Source: JAFDYH01 sp049840875 (GTDB lineage: Bacteria > Bacteroidota > Bacteroidia > Chitinophagales > Chitinophagaceae). Taken from it: 64,000 nucleotides of DNA. Shown here in pieces: positions 43,495-52,470 of the stretch (positions are counted from its first letter, which is position 1; each line of letters starts with the position of its first letter). Made by a program: the position numbers and the translations under genes. Below the pieces are notes generated by a model, which was not told the DNA's origin, did not search any database, and saw only the letters and a program-made list of their open reading frames with translations. Location of the stretch: NCBI GenBank assembly GCA_049840875.1, contig JASGJE010000020.1, positions 62,001 through 126,000 of the forward strand, written 5' to 3'.

Positions 43495-44855
43495 ATGGGT
43501 ATTAAATCAGTCGCTCTATTTTGTGTAGTCAGTTTGGTAAGTTTTTTATCTTTTTCTCAAAATGCTTCTTATAATCCGGATCGCCAATTTACAAAGCAGC
43601 AATTACAACAAGACTATTCATTTCTTCGCACAAAACTCGAGAGAACTCATCCCGCATTATACCTCTATACTCCCAAAAAGAGATGGCTGCCTTCTTCGAT
43701 AGTTTATATCTGAGAATAAAAGATTCGTTGACTGAAACGGAGTTCTATAATATTATCACGCTGCTCAATTCAAAAATAAAAGATGGTCATACCATGTTCT
43801 TGCCGGGTGAAAAGACGACAGAGTACTTTAATAATTATTCCAAATTCTTTCCTTTTTATATTTTTATTCAAGATGAAAAGTTGTATGTAAATATGAATTG
43901 TTCTGCAGATACAACAATTCGCGAAGGCAATGAAATAGTTAGTATCAATGGTAAAGATGTGAAAGACATTCTTGTGTATCTTTTACATAGACAAACCCGA
44001 GACGGGAATAACATGGCATATCCTAAATGGATATTGACGACTTATTTTAAAAGTTATTACGGCTTTTCATTTGGTCATCCATCTTCTTTTTCTGTCAGAT
44101 TTAAAAACGAAAAGAAAGAATTGAAGGAAACAACGATAAATGCTTTATCAAACGATAGTATTCGTTTTTACAGACAACAGAAATATGCAAGCCGGAATTC
44201 AGAAAAGAATAATAAAAAGGGGATTTTTCTGGAAATAGATGATCAATCATCGATTGCTACCTTGACTGTTCCGAGTTTTAGCAACTATTTATTAAAATCC
44301 TTGTACAATCAACAGTTTAAAGCAGAAATAGAAAAGCACTTCAAAAAAATACGTGACAGTAAAGTGAAACACCTGGTTATTGATCTGCGAAATAACCAGG
44401 GTGGTGATTGGGAGCCCGGTCGGTTGCTCTTGTCGTATTTGGTTCGAAAGCCAATGAAGTATTTAGAAAACAGTGTGCAGTCTAAAATGATCAACCCTGC
44501 AGCAGATAATTTTACCGGGGATTTATATGTTTTGATAAATGGCGGCAGTTTCTCAAATTCAGTTATTGTAAGTTCCTCTCTTGAGCAATGGGGACGGGCA
44601 GTATTTATTGGTGAAGAAACTGGAGGCAATAAAACGCTAATTAATGGCGAAGCAGATGAATCTATTTTGCCAAATACCAAAATAGCGATACAGATTTCAA
44701 CTCAAAAATTCATTATCAGAAATGGAATAAATGATGGGCATGGCCTCGTGCCTTCTCATTATATAAAACCTGGCATTGAAGATGTCGTAGCAGATAAGGA
44801 TATAGTGAAAGAAGCGGCGAATAAGTTGATTCAACAGCAAAAAGAGAAACAATAA
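43495..44855 (+). CDS. S41 family peptidase, frameshifted at a homopolymer
   Basis: Secreted C-terminal-processing-type serine protease. Signal peptide SVALFCVVSLVSFLSFSQ, then DYSFLRTKLERTHPALYLYTPKK. The frame breaks at an A5 run (43675-43679) and resumes as MAAFFDSLYLRIKDSLTETEF. One additional A would restore a continuous frame reading KKEMAAFF. The second part carries the PDZ-like region (IREGNEIVSINGKDVKDI), VIDLRNNQGGDWEPG and the nucleophile region LINGGSFSNSVIVSSSL, with GEETGG following. Complete length would be about 453 aa. The indel in a homopolymer suggests sequencing error or slippage. Confidence 0.82.
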
Positions 44856-44929
44856 TCGTTTGGCATGTAAATGTTCAGTGACAAACTACTGCTGCTTTAA
44901 CAAGCTGGAAAAAAGAATACAGTAGCGAG

Positions 44930-45778
44930 TTAATATCCTTTCATCATTCTTTGTTTTCCCTGCATATCTTTTTTGATTTCTGTTTTGTAATTATCGTTTT
45001 GGAAATACTGTGCAGTGTCTGTGGCATATTCTTCGTGCAGTTCAAGAAAAATAGCACCGTCTTTATTCAAATGGTTTTTTCCAAATAAGGCAATTTTTTT
45101 ATAAAATAGTAATGGATCATTATCCGGAACAAATAAGGCTGTGTGTGGTTCGTAATCCAGCACGTTTTTATTCATTTGCAATTTATCCTGCTGAGGAACG
45201 TATGGGGGATTGCTCACGATGATGTCAAATTGTGGCAGTTTTTGCCATTCATTCACGTCTAAAAAATTCATTTCAACAAAATTGACATCTGCATTCAATG
45301 AAATCGCGTTTCGTTTTGCAACAGCAAGCGCATTGGCGCTTACATCGCAACTCCATACATCTGCTTTTCTGAGTTTTCTTTTTAGCGCTATCGCAATGCA
45401 TCCGCTTCCGCTGCCAATATCAAGGATACTGATTTTGCCGAGAGGAAATTTAAGATTACTGATGATCCATTCCACTAGTTCTTCCGTTTCCGGCCTGGGG
45501 ATCAGCACATTTTTATCCACGTAAAACTTCATTCCGCAAAACCATGATTCATTCAGTACATATTGAATCGGCTCGTGTGTTTGTAAACGTTTGAGTCCTT
45601 TTTCAATTTCTTGATTTTGTTGTGGAGTTAGTTGCTGATGTTTGCCTGCAATCAATTCTGTTTTTGAAAGACCGGTTTTATTTTCAAGCAACCATTCTGC
45701 AATGTTTTCTGCTTCAGCGTGATCATAAATGGTGGATAATAATTCGTTCGCGTTTAGTCGAATTTCATGGATCGTCAT
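44930..45778 (-). CDS. prmC: Peptide chain release factor N5-glutamine methyltransferase
   Basis: 282 aa from ATG 45778 (a TTG two codons earlier is less likely). It methylates the GGQ glutamine of release factors. Motifs: IQYVLNESWFCGMKFYVDKNVLIPRPETEELVEW, SAM site ILDIGSGSGCIAIALK and the glutamine-binding IIVSNPPYVP. Divergent from ribD. Confidence 0.93.
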   Translation of the reverse strand: MTIHEIRLNANELLSTIYDHAEAENIAEWLLENKTGLSKTELIAGKHQQLTPQQNQEIEKGLKRLQTHEPIQYVLNESWFCGMKFYVDKNVLIPRPETEELVEWIISNLKFPLGKISILDIGSGSGCIAIALKRKLRKADVWSCDVSANALAVAKRNAISLNADVNFVEMNFLDVNEWQKLPQFDIIVSNPPYVPQQDKLQMNKNVLDYEPHTALFVPDNDPLLFYKKIALFGKNHLNKDGAIFLELHEEYATDTAQYFQNDNYKTEIKKDMQGKQRMMKGY

Positions 45779-45796
45779 TGGCAAACTTAATTATTT

Positions 45797-45804
45797 TACA
45801 TTTG
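45797..45804 (+). promoter_or_regulatory. Candidate -7 promoter element of ribD
   Basis: TACATTTG fits TAnnTTTG and lies 9 bases before the ribD ATG, with a TTG at 45778-45780 (16 bases upstream, shorter than the usual 19). If used, the ribD message would be almost leaderless. Confidence 0.4.
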
Positions 45805-45812
45805 CGGCCAGC

Positions 45813-46869
45813 ATGACCCATAATGAATCTCTACAGAGGCACGAAAAGTATATGCAGCGTTGCCTGCAACTTGCAGCGTTAGGGGCAGGATTTGTTGCGC
45901 CTAATCCAATGGTCGGCGCTGTTTTGGTGTATAATAATCGTATTATAGGAGAAGGCTGGCATCAGAAATACGGTGAGGCGCATGCAGAAGTGAATTGTAT
46001 CAATTCCGTTATACAAGAGGATAAACAATTTATTTCGTCGTCCGTGCTTTATGTATCATTAGAGCCTTGTGCTCATCACGGCAAAACCCCGCCTTGCGCT
46101 GATTTAATCATTCGCGATAAAATTCCAAAAGTTGTAATCGGCTGCCGAGATCCGTTTAAAGAAGTAGATGGGAAAGGAATCGAAAAATTGAAGCAAGCCG
46201 GTGTGGAAGTTGTATTGAATGTGCTTGAAAAAGAATGTACTGAATTGAACAAACGATTCTTTACGTTTTATACAAAGCACAGACCTTATATTATTTTAAA
46301 GTGGGCGCAAACAAATGACCTCAGAATTTCTTCGGGGAATGATGAAAGATTGTTGATCAGCAATGAATTTTCAAACAGATTGGTACATAAATGGCGTAGT
46401 GAAGAAGCGGCGATACTTGTGGGAACTAACACTGCAATGTCAGATGATCCCGAATTAACTACACGATTATGGAGCGGCCCATCACCGGTTCGGTTGGTGA
46501 TAGATATGGAACTTAAGTTGCCGTTGTCGTTGAAGATTTTCAATAATTCATCACGGACAATTGTTTTCAATAAAATAAAACATGAGGATTCTGGAAATAT
46601 CAGTTACACAGGTAACGGATGATGTGAGCATTGTTCATCAAATTACAAATGCATTGTACCATGCACAGATTCAAAGCATAATTGTGGAAGGCGGAGCAAA
46701 ACTATTACAATCATTCATCGACGAACAACTATGGGATGAAGCGAGAATTATAACAAATACAAAACTCATCGCAGGCAAGGGCTTGCATGCGCCACAAATT
46801 TATGGTCACGTTTTCTCTGAGACTACCGTAGTGGATGATCGTATTCAAACTTTAGTACCCAAAATTTAA
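45813..46869 (+). CDS. ribD: Riboflavin biosynthesis deaminase/reductase RibD, frameshifted
   Basis: Bifunctional enzyme: an N-terminal pyrimidine deaminase with zinc site HAE (H57-E59) and PCAHHGKTPPC (C86, C95), and a C-terminal 5-amino-6-ribosylaminouracil reductase. From ATG 45813 one frame runs to 46622. The second frame (46582-46869) continues the reductase with VTDDVSIVHQI and IIVEGGAKLLQSFIDEQLWDEARI. The break is near the ACACA at 46606-46610, where one extra base or a lost AC unit would explain it. The joined product is about 350 aa, normal for RibD. A real null would cause riboflavin auxotrophy, so an artefact is plausible. Confidence 0.88.
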
Positions 46870-46879
46870 AAACAATCAA

Positions 46880-47485
46880 TTGTCTTCACCGGAGTTTTAT
46901 TACACAATCGATAAACTTTCAGTAGCAGAATTTAAAGACCGTGGCAGCCGGTTTATCGGGTATGCTTATCCCATCGCATCGGTTGCCGATTTCAAAGAGC
47001 GGCTGAATGAGATTAAAAAAGAGCATCCCAAAGCTACCCATCATTGTTTTGCTTACAGGCTTGGACTGGATGAATATAACTTTCGCGTTAGCGATAATGG
47101 AGAGCCGTCCGGTACAGCAGGTAAGCCAATACTGGGACAAATAGACAGTCAGAAACTAACGAATGTCGTTGTATTTGTTGTCCGTTATTTCGGTGGTACT
47201 TTATTGGGCGCTCCAGGTCTGATCAATGCATATAAGACGGCTGCAGCACTTGCGCTGCAAACAGCGCCAATAGTTCAGAAGCTTGTCATTGTTAATTATA
47301 ACCTTCAATTTGATTATACCCAGGTGAATACGGTAATGTCGATAATAAAACAATATAACTGTGTGTTGAATAAACAGGACATGCAGTTGTTTTGCAGCAT
47401 GGAGATTGGCATACCTAAAAGACGTGAACAGGAAGTGGTTGATAAGCTTAATGATACGAGAACAATAACTGTCAATAAACTGTAA
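46880..47485 (+). CDS. YigZ/IMPACT family protein
   Basis: 201 aa with a TTG start, chosen because it puts FKDRGSRFIGYAYPI at the usual distance from the N-terminus. Family signature ATHHCFAYRLG followed by DNGEPSGTAGKPILGQI and VVVRYFGGTLLGAPGLINAYK. Members are related to the eukaryotic IMPACT translation regulator; the bacterial function is not settled. It starts 10 bases after ribD, so the two are probably co-transcribed. Confidence 0.9.
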   Translation: MSSPEFYYTIDKLSVAEFKDRGSRFIGYAYPIASVADFKERLNEIKKEHPKATHHCFAYRLGLDEYNFRVSDNGEPSGTAGKPILGQIDSQKLTNVVVFVVRYFGGTLLGAPGLINAYKTAAALALQTAPIVQKLVIVNYNLQFDYTQVNTVMSIIKQYNCVLNKQDMQLFCSMEIGIPKRREQEVVDKLNDTRTITVNKL

Positions 47486-47538
47486 GTTGGTAAACGAACA
47501 TTTTAAAATTCAATAAACTTGACCAGCTTTAGTTGAAT

Positions 47539-47569
47539 TTTGCAGTTTGATTTTCTATAATTACCTTCT
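47539..47569 (+). promoter_or_regulatory. Candidate promoter of the aminopeptidase-like gene
   Basis: TTTG (47539-47542), 19 bases, then TACCTTCT: correct Bacteroidota spacing, with two mismatches in the -7 box. Confidence 0.35.
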
Positions 47570-47587
47570 TGCCGAAAAACTTCGATT

Positions 47588-48616
47588 ATGCGCACCATTC
47601 TTTGTTGTCTTTTAGTTTTATTTATTGCATCCTGCAGTAATCTTGAAAAACGAAGTGGCCCGGATACGCCTGTTTCCGACTATTTTAATTATGGCGATTC
47701 ATCGGTGCAATCTGCTGGTGTAACGATGATTCCGATAGAAACTCCTATTGGGAAATTTAAAGTCTGGACAAAACGATTTGGCAATAATCCTTCGATAAAG
47801 GTTTTACTGCTCCATGGCGGCCCTGCTGCAACGCATGAGTACATGGAGTGCTTTGAAAGTTTTTTTCCTAAGGAAGGGTTTGAATTTTACGAGTATGATC
47901 AGTTAGGATCTTTTTATAGTGACAAGCCAACTGATAGCAGTTTATGGACAACAGATCGGTTTGTGGAAGAAGTAGAGCAGGTAAGAAAGGCAATTGGTGG
48001 TAATCGCGGTAATTTTTATTTATTGGGAAATTCGTGGGGTGGTATCCTGGCGATGTCGTATGCATTAAAATACCAGGCAAACTTAAAAGGATTGATCGTC
48101 GCTAACATGATGGCGAGCTGCCCGGAATACGGAAAATATGCCGAAGAAGTATTAGCAAAACAAATGGACCCAAAAGTATTGGAAGAAGTAAAAGCTATCG
48201 AGGCAAAAGGTGATTTTAGCAATCCGCGTTATATGGAATTGTTGCAACCGAATTTTTATAAACAGCATTTATGTCGTTTATCAGAATGGCCGGATGCTGT
48301 GAACCGATCCTTCTCACATATCAACAATACGATTTACACCATGATGCAGGGGCCGTCGGAGTTTGGAATTTCGGGCAGGCTCGCTAATTGGGATATAAAA
48401 GATCGCCTGAAAGAAATAAAAGTTCCGACGTTGATGGTAGGAGCGAAGTTTGACACGATGGACCCTAAAGCGATGGAAGAACAAAGTAAGATGGTACAGA
48501 AAGGCCGTTATTTATATTGTCCGAATGGAAGCCATCTCGCAATGTGGGATGACCAGAAAACATTTATGGACGGTGTTGTGAAATTCATCAAGGATGTGGA
48601 TACAGAAGCTTTTTGA
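47588..48616 (+). CDS. Alpha/beta hydrolase lipoprotein, proline iminopeptidase-like
   Basis: 342 aa. Lipoprotein signal LLVLFIASCSNLE with the lipid-modified Cys at about residue 16. Hydrolase features: oxyanion region LLHGGPAATHEYMECF, nucleophile elbow LLGNSWGGILAMSYAL, acid residue in MVGAKFDTMDP and catalytic His in CPNGSHLAMWDD. This matches the prolyl aminopeptidase S33 family, here anchored to the envelope for peptide trimming. Confidence 0.88.
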   Translation: MRTILCCLLVLFIASCSNLEKRSGPDTPVSDYFNYGDSSVQSAGVTMIPIETPIGKFKVWTKRFGNNPSIKVLLLHGGPAATHEYMECFESFFPKEGFEFYEYDQLGSFYSDKPTDSSLWTTDRFVEEVEQVRKAIGGNRGNFYLLGNSWGGILAMSYALKYQANLKGLIVANMMASCPEYGKYAEEVLAKQMDPKVLEEVKAIEAKGDFSNPRYMELLQPNFYKQHLCRLSEWPDAVNRSFSHINNTIYTMMQGPSEFGISGRLANWDIKDRLKEIKVPTLMVGAKFDTMDPKAMEEQSKMVQKGRYLYCPNGSHLAMWDDQKTFMDGVVKFIKDVDTEAF

Positions 48617-48682
48617 TTTTATCGCGATTGAAATCTATTGGCTTTTAAAAAATTCCTGCAATAATTTTAAAATAACCTAAGC

Positions 48683-49795
48683 TTAAACTCCTGCAAGAAA
48701 CTGGCTTTGTATATACTCGGCTACATTCACAAGGTTTTTTGTTTTTTCAAAAACCTGTAATTGCCTGTCAGCGCCGGTTCCCTGTTCCAGGATTTTATGC
48801 ACATGTGCCAGGCGATGCCTGCTGTTCAAGGGATCTACTACATCATCGACAAAATCAAGTAACTCATAAATCAACGCCCTTGTGTTCATTTCTTCTTCTT
48901 TTCCAAAATCAATAAGCCTTCCATCAATACCATAGCGACTTGCTCTCCATTTGTTTTCATTAATTAAAGGCCGCGGATACTGAATGAAGTTCATGTTCTG
49001 CATACGGAGCTTATAGATCTTTGCGCAGATAGCCTGGAATAATGCAGCAATAGCAATTGTTTCATCGACAGTCATTGGAATATCACAGATCCGGAATTCA
49101 ACTGTATTAAAGAATGGATGCACCCTCAGATCCCACCATATCTTTTTCGCATTATCAATACAATTTGTTTTTACCAGCAGCTTTACAAAGTTCTCGTACG
49201 CCTCGATACTTTCAAATGCTTCGGGTATACCTGTCCGCGGGAATTTATCGAACACTTTTGTACGAAATGATTTATACCCAGTCATTCTTCCTTCCCAGAA
49301 AGGAGAGTTGGTGCTGAGTGCATAAACGTGTGGCAGGAAATAACGCGTAGAGTTGGCAATATGATTGGCCATTTCACGGCTTTCCATTCCCACATGGACA
49401 TGCAACCCGAAGATCAAATTACTTCGGGCTGCTTCCTGTAGTTCATTTACAATTTCATTATAACGGACATGATCGGTTATCAATTGACTTTCCCAATGAC
49501 TGAACGGATGTGTACCAGATGCTCCCATAGCAAAGCCAAGTCCGCCGGCAATTTCAGAGATAGTCTTACGAAGAAGGGAAACATCTTTGTGGGCTTCATC
49601 GATATCTGTGCAAATATCAGTGCCTACTTCCACAACAGCCTGGTGCATCTCCGCCTTTACCTTATCCTTGATCACTTTCTGTCCTTCCTGTACGATCTTT
49701 TGATTATGACTTTTTAGTTCATGCGTATGCGGATCGAGCACCATATACTCTTCCTCTACTCCAAGCGTAAAACTTTTATAATTAATGTTTGCCAT
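48683..49795 (-). CDS. GCS2/YbdK-type carboxylate-amine ligase
   Basis: 370 aa, glutamate-cysteine ligase family 2 fold: FTLGVEEEYMVLDPHTHEL at the N-terminus, SGTHPFSHW, GLHVHVGM, LSTNSPFWEGRMTGYKSFR and WWDLRVHPFFNTVEFRICD. YbdK enzymes have weak glutamate-cysteine ligase activity and are believed to join other amines. It sits 5 bases after a Uma2 gene and near an ATP-grasp ligase on the same strand, suggesting synthesis of an amide or peptide-like metabolite. Confidence 0.9.
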   Translation of the reverse strand: MANINYKSFTLGVEEEYMVLDPHTHELKSHNQKIVQEGQKVIKDKVKAEMHQAVVEVGTDICTDIDEAHKDVSLLRKTISEIAGGLGFAMGASGTHPFSHWESQLITDHVRYNEIVNELQEAARSNLIFGLHVHVGMESREMANHIANSTRYFLPHVYALSTNSPFWEGRMTGYKSFRTKVFDKFPRTGIPEAFESIEAYENFVKLLVKTNCIDNAKKIWWDLRVHPFFNTVEFRICDIPMTVDETIAIAALFQAICAKIYKLRMQNMNFIQYPRPLINENKWRASRYGIDGRLIDFGKEEEMNTRALIYELLDFVDDVVDPLNSRHRLAHVHKILEQGTGADRQLQVFEKTKNLVNVAEYIQSQFLAGV

Positions 49796-49800
49796 AAAGT

Positions 49801-50418
49801 CTATTTGGTAAAGATATCATTCACGTTAATTATCAGGCCGCGAACTGCTTCGCTATGAATTTTATCGCCGTTTGCATACATTTTTGCTCCGTCGTATTTG
49901 TCGGAATCATTGAGTACGAAAACAGAAACATTTTCCGAACCGGGTTGAACTATCCAGTATTCTTTTACGCCAGCTTCTTCATACAATTCATATTTCAATC
50001 GTATTTCTTTTCTTGAATTGCCTGGTGAAAGTATTTCAATCAATAAATCCGGTGCGCCGCAACAGCCCTTCTCGTCTATTTTGGTTTCATCGCAAATAAC
50101 ACAGATGTCAGGTTGCACTACAGTGTTTACTTCATTGTCTTTTTTTCGATTACGCACTGGAAGTCTTACATCAAAAGGAGCTGGAAATATCCTGCATTTC
50201 TTATTTTTAATTTGATTATAAATACTTACGGTAATATCAGTTAATATAGCCTGATGATTAGTCGTTGGTGCGGCCAGCTTATAAATTCTGCCCCTGAAAA
50301 GTTCCAATCTCTCTTCGAATTTCCACTTTAAATAGTCAGCATAGGTATATTCGAAAGAAGGATCGGGTTCTTCTACTTTCTGGAATTCATCTTTGTCGTC
50401 GTCGTAAATCGTGTACAC
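49801..50418 (-). CDS. Uma2 family (DUF820) restriction endonuclease-fold protein
   Basis: 205 aa with a GTG start. The PD-(D/E)xK nuclease-like core is visible: YLKWKFEERLELFRGRIYKLAAPTTNHQ, VQPDICVICDETKID, APDLLIEILSPGNSRKEIRLKYELYEEAGVKEYWIV. These are common in Cyanobacteria and Bacteroidota and their biological target is unknown. It lies between two ligase genes, 36 bases after the ATP-grasp gene. Confidence 0.88.
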   Translation of the reverse strand: MYTIYDDDKDEFQKVEEPDPSFEYTYADYLKWKFEERLELFRGRIYKLAAPTTNHQAILTDITVSIYNQIKNKKCRIFPAPFDVRLPVRNRKKDNEVNTVVQPDICVICDETKIDEKGCCGAPDLLIEILSPGNSRKEIRLKYELYEEAGVKEYWIVQPGSENVSVFVLNDSDKYDGAKMYANGDKIHSEAVRGLIINVNDIFTK

Positions 50419-50454
50419 GTTATCCGGGTTTGATTTAATAGTAAAGATTTGTTG

Positions 50455-51408
50455 TTAGAAGTATGTATTCTTAAACACACCTCTTTTTATGTATTCTCCC
50501 CATGTAAGATTGTCGCCACCTTCCTGGTTTTCCAAAGCACGTTCAATAGCATAATTGGCCGCAGTCTCTACCACCCATTCAAAATTTTCATCGCCTACAC
50601 TGGGCCGGTCAGCGTCAGGCGCAGGATTACAAAAGTCAATCGCATAAGGCACACCGTTACGAACTGCAAGCTCCACTGTATTAAAGTCGTATCCGAGATA
50701 ATTATTGATCCGCAATACGATATCTTCCATTTGTTTCAATCTCTCAGGCGAAGGTTTGAAATCGGCAACATAACGGAGGTGATGCGGATTACGGGGTTCA
50801 TATGGCATGATGCGTACGTACTTTCTTCCGATACAATAACAACGATAATATTCCTCAAAAACAATTTCTTCCTGCAACAACATAACGAGTTGCCCTGTTT
50901 CGCTATGCTTTTCAAAAAAATCATCAGCGCTGCTTAGCTTATACACGTTTTTCCATCCGCCGCCGGCAAAGGGTTTCATGTAGGCAGGAAAACCTGTGTA
51001 AGCAAATATTGAATCCCAATCAAGCGGATACACAAGATTGCTGAATGAGTCGTCTGAAGTATCTGTAGGCAACTCACGGGAGGGGATGATCGCCGTTTTC
51101 GGAATCGGCACCCCGATTTTTGTCATCAGGCAGTTGTTGAAATATTTATCATCAGCGCTCCACCAGAACGGGTTATTAATAACAGCTGTTCCTGTTACCG
51201 CTTCATTCTTTAACCATGTACGATAAAACGGAACATCCTGCGAAATACGGTCTACGATTACCGCATAGCCAGTTGGCTCTCCCTGTACAGCCTTGTGAAT
51301 TTTTACCGGCTCAGCTACAATGCCGTCGACATTTTTACTGTTTATTCTTGCAACAAACGCTTCCGGAAATGACCTTTCTTTACCATGGAGGATGCCAATT
51401 TTTTTCAT
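50455..51408 (-). CDS. ATP-grasp domain ligase
   Basis: 317 aa from ATG 51408; the longer in-frame extension to 51486 is unsupported. ATP-grasp hallmarks are a central-domain loop MKPFAGGGWKNVYKL, the LLQEEIVFEEYYRCYCIG hinge and the metal-binding end FNTVELAVRNGVPYAIDFCNPAPDAD. These enzymes couple ATP hydrolysis to carboxylate-amine ligation. With the GCS2 ligase two genes downstream and a divergent esterase, it may build an uncharacterised amide product. Confidence 0.85.
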   Translation of the reverse strand: MKKIGILHGKERSFPEAFVARINSKNVDGIVAEPVKIHKAVQGEPTGYAVIVDRISQDVPFYRTWLKNEAVTGTAVINNPFWWSADDKYFNNCLMTKIGVPIPKTAIIPSRELPTDTSDDSFSNLVYPLDWDSIFAYTGFPAYMKPFAGGGWKNVYKLSSADDFFEKHSETGQLVMLLQEEIVFEEYYRCYCIGRKYVRIMPYEPRNPHHLRYVADFKPSPERLKQMEDIVLRINNYLGYDFNTVELAVRNGVPYAIDFCNPAPDADRPSVGDENFEWVVETAANYAIERALENQEGGDNLTWGEYIKRGVFKNTYF

Positions 51409-51556
51409 AATGATTTTTTTAAGTGATAGTACTTGGTATACCTGCGGCCTTCTACCAAATATATTTTTAACCCGCCACATAAACAAATTAAGAATAGGTG
51501 ATTACAATGAGGAAACGGGCTTAGTTTTTAGAAACGCTTTGCTTATTTTTGACGCT

Positions 51557-52369
51557 ATGCAACTGCTAAACGGACCCGGCATCCTGGCTGAGAAAATTTT
51601 TATTAACTCTGTTTTTTTACAACGCGAAGTAGAAGTAGATTTTTTTCTTCCAAAAAATGTTGACAACCCATCGCAACTTAATTTATTGCTGATAAACGAT
51701 GGACAGAATCTTGGTGAAATGAATTTTCAATCCGTTCTTGAAAATTTTTATGATGCAAATCTTATCGAACCAATCTTATGCGTTGGCATCTACGCCGGCA
51801 GCGAACGGAAGATGGAATACGGCGTTTCTTCCCAACCAGATTATTTAGGACGAGGGGCCAGCGCTGGTTTGTATAGTTCTTTTGTACTGGAAGAGCTGTT
51901 ACCTTTTATTTATAAAAATTATTCTATTATTTCATTCAAAGAAAAAGCGATTGCCGGTTTTTCGTTGGGTGCTTTAATGGCATTGGATATAGCCTGGAAT
52001 CATCCGGATCAATTCAGTAAAGCAGGTTTGTTTTCTGGTTCATTCTGGTGGCGTTCTGTTGACCAGGACGATCCTGCGTATGATGATGACAAGCATCGTA
52101 TCATGCAGCAGGAAATTAAGAATGGAAGTTTTTACGGGGGGGTAAAATTCTTTTTTCAATGCGGCAATAAAGATGAAACAATGGACCGTAACAATAATGG
52201 CATCATTGACTCTATTGATGATACGATGGCTGTGATTGATGAATTGATCGATAAAGGCTATAACCGTGACAATGATATTTATTACCTCGAAATGCCGAAA
52301 GGCAAACATGATCTACCAACATGGGCAGAGGCAATGCCGTTATTTTTAAAATGGGGTTGGGGGAGGTGA
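51557..52369 (+). CDS. Putative esterase, alpha/beta hydrolase fold
   Basis: 270 aa from ATG 51557. A longer in-frame extension back to 51320 would overlap the divergent ATP-grasp gene and looks non-coding. Family of enterochelin esterase/S-formylglutathione hydrolase-like proteins: LLLINDGQNLGE, nucleophile elbow AIAGFSLGALMALDIAW, acid-containing FFFQCGNKDETMD and catalytic His in MPKGKHDLPTW. No signal peptide, so cytosolic. Divergent from the ATP-grasp gene, sharing a 148-base promoter region. Confidence 0.85.
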   Translation: MQLLNGPGILAEKIFINSVFLQREVEVDFFLPKNVDNPSQLNLLLINDGQNLGEMNFQSVLENFYDANLIEPILCVGIYAGSERKMEYGVSSQPDYLGRGASAGLYSSFVLEELLPFIYKNYSIISFKEKAIAGFSLGALMALDIAWNHPDQFSKAGLFSGSFWWRSVDQDDPAYDDDKHRIMQQEIKNGSFYGGVKFFFQCGNKDETMDRNNNGIIDSIDDTMAVIDELIDKGYNRDNDIYYLEMPKGKHDLPTWAEAMPLFLKWGWGR

Positions 52370-52417
52370 GTGAAGTTCTAGTAAAGGACGATCTGTTGAA
52401 GTAAAAAAGTGAAAATT

Positions 52418-52454
52418 AAAAAAAGGCTGACTACAATTACAGTCAGCCTTTTTT
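52418..52454. terminator. Bidirectional Rho-independent terminator
   Basis: AAAAGGCTGACT (52421-52432), an 8-base loop, AGTCAGCCTTTTTT. It lies between the convergent esterase and TonB-dependent receptor genes and has A and T tracts on both sides, so it can end both. Confidence 0.88.
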
Positions 52455-52470
52455 GTGAATACAATTATTA

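Noticed and set aside
51320..51556. N-terminal extension of the esterase gene
   Set aside because: It overlaps the divergent ATP-grasp gene and its promoter, and the family's N-terminus starts near residue 1 of the shorter form.
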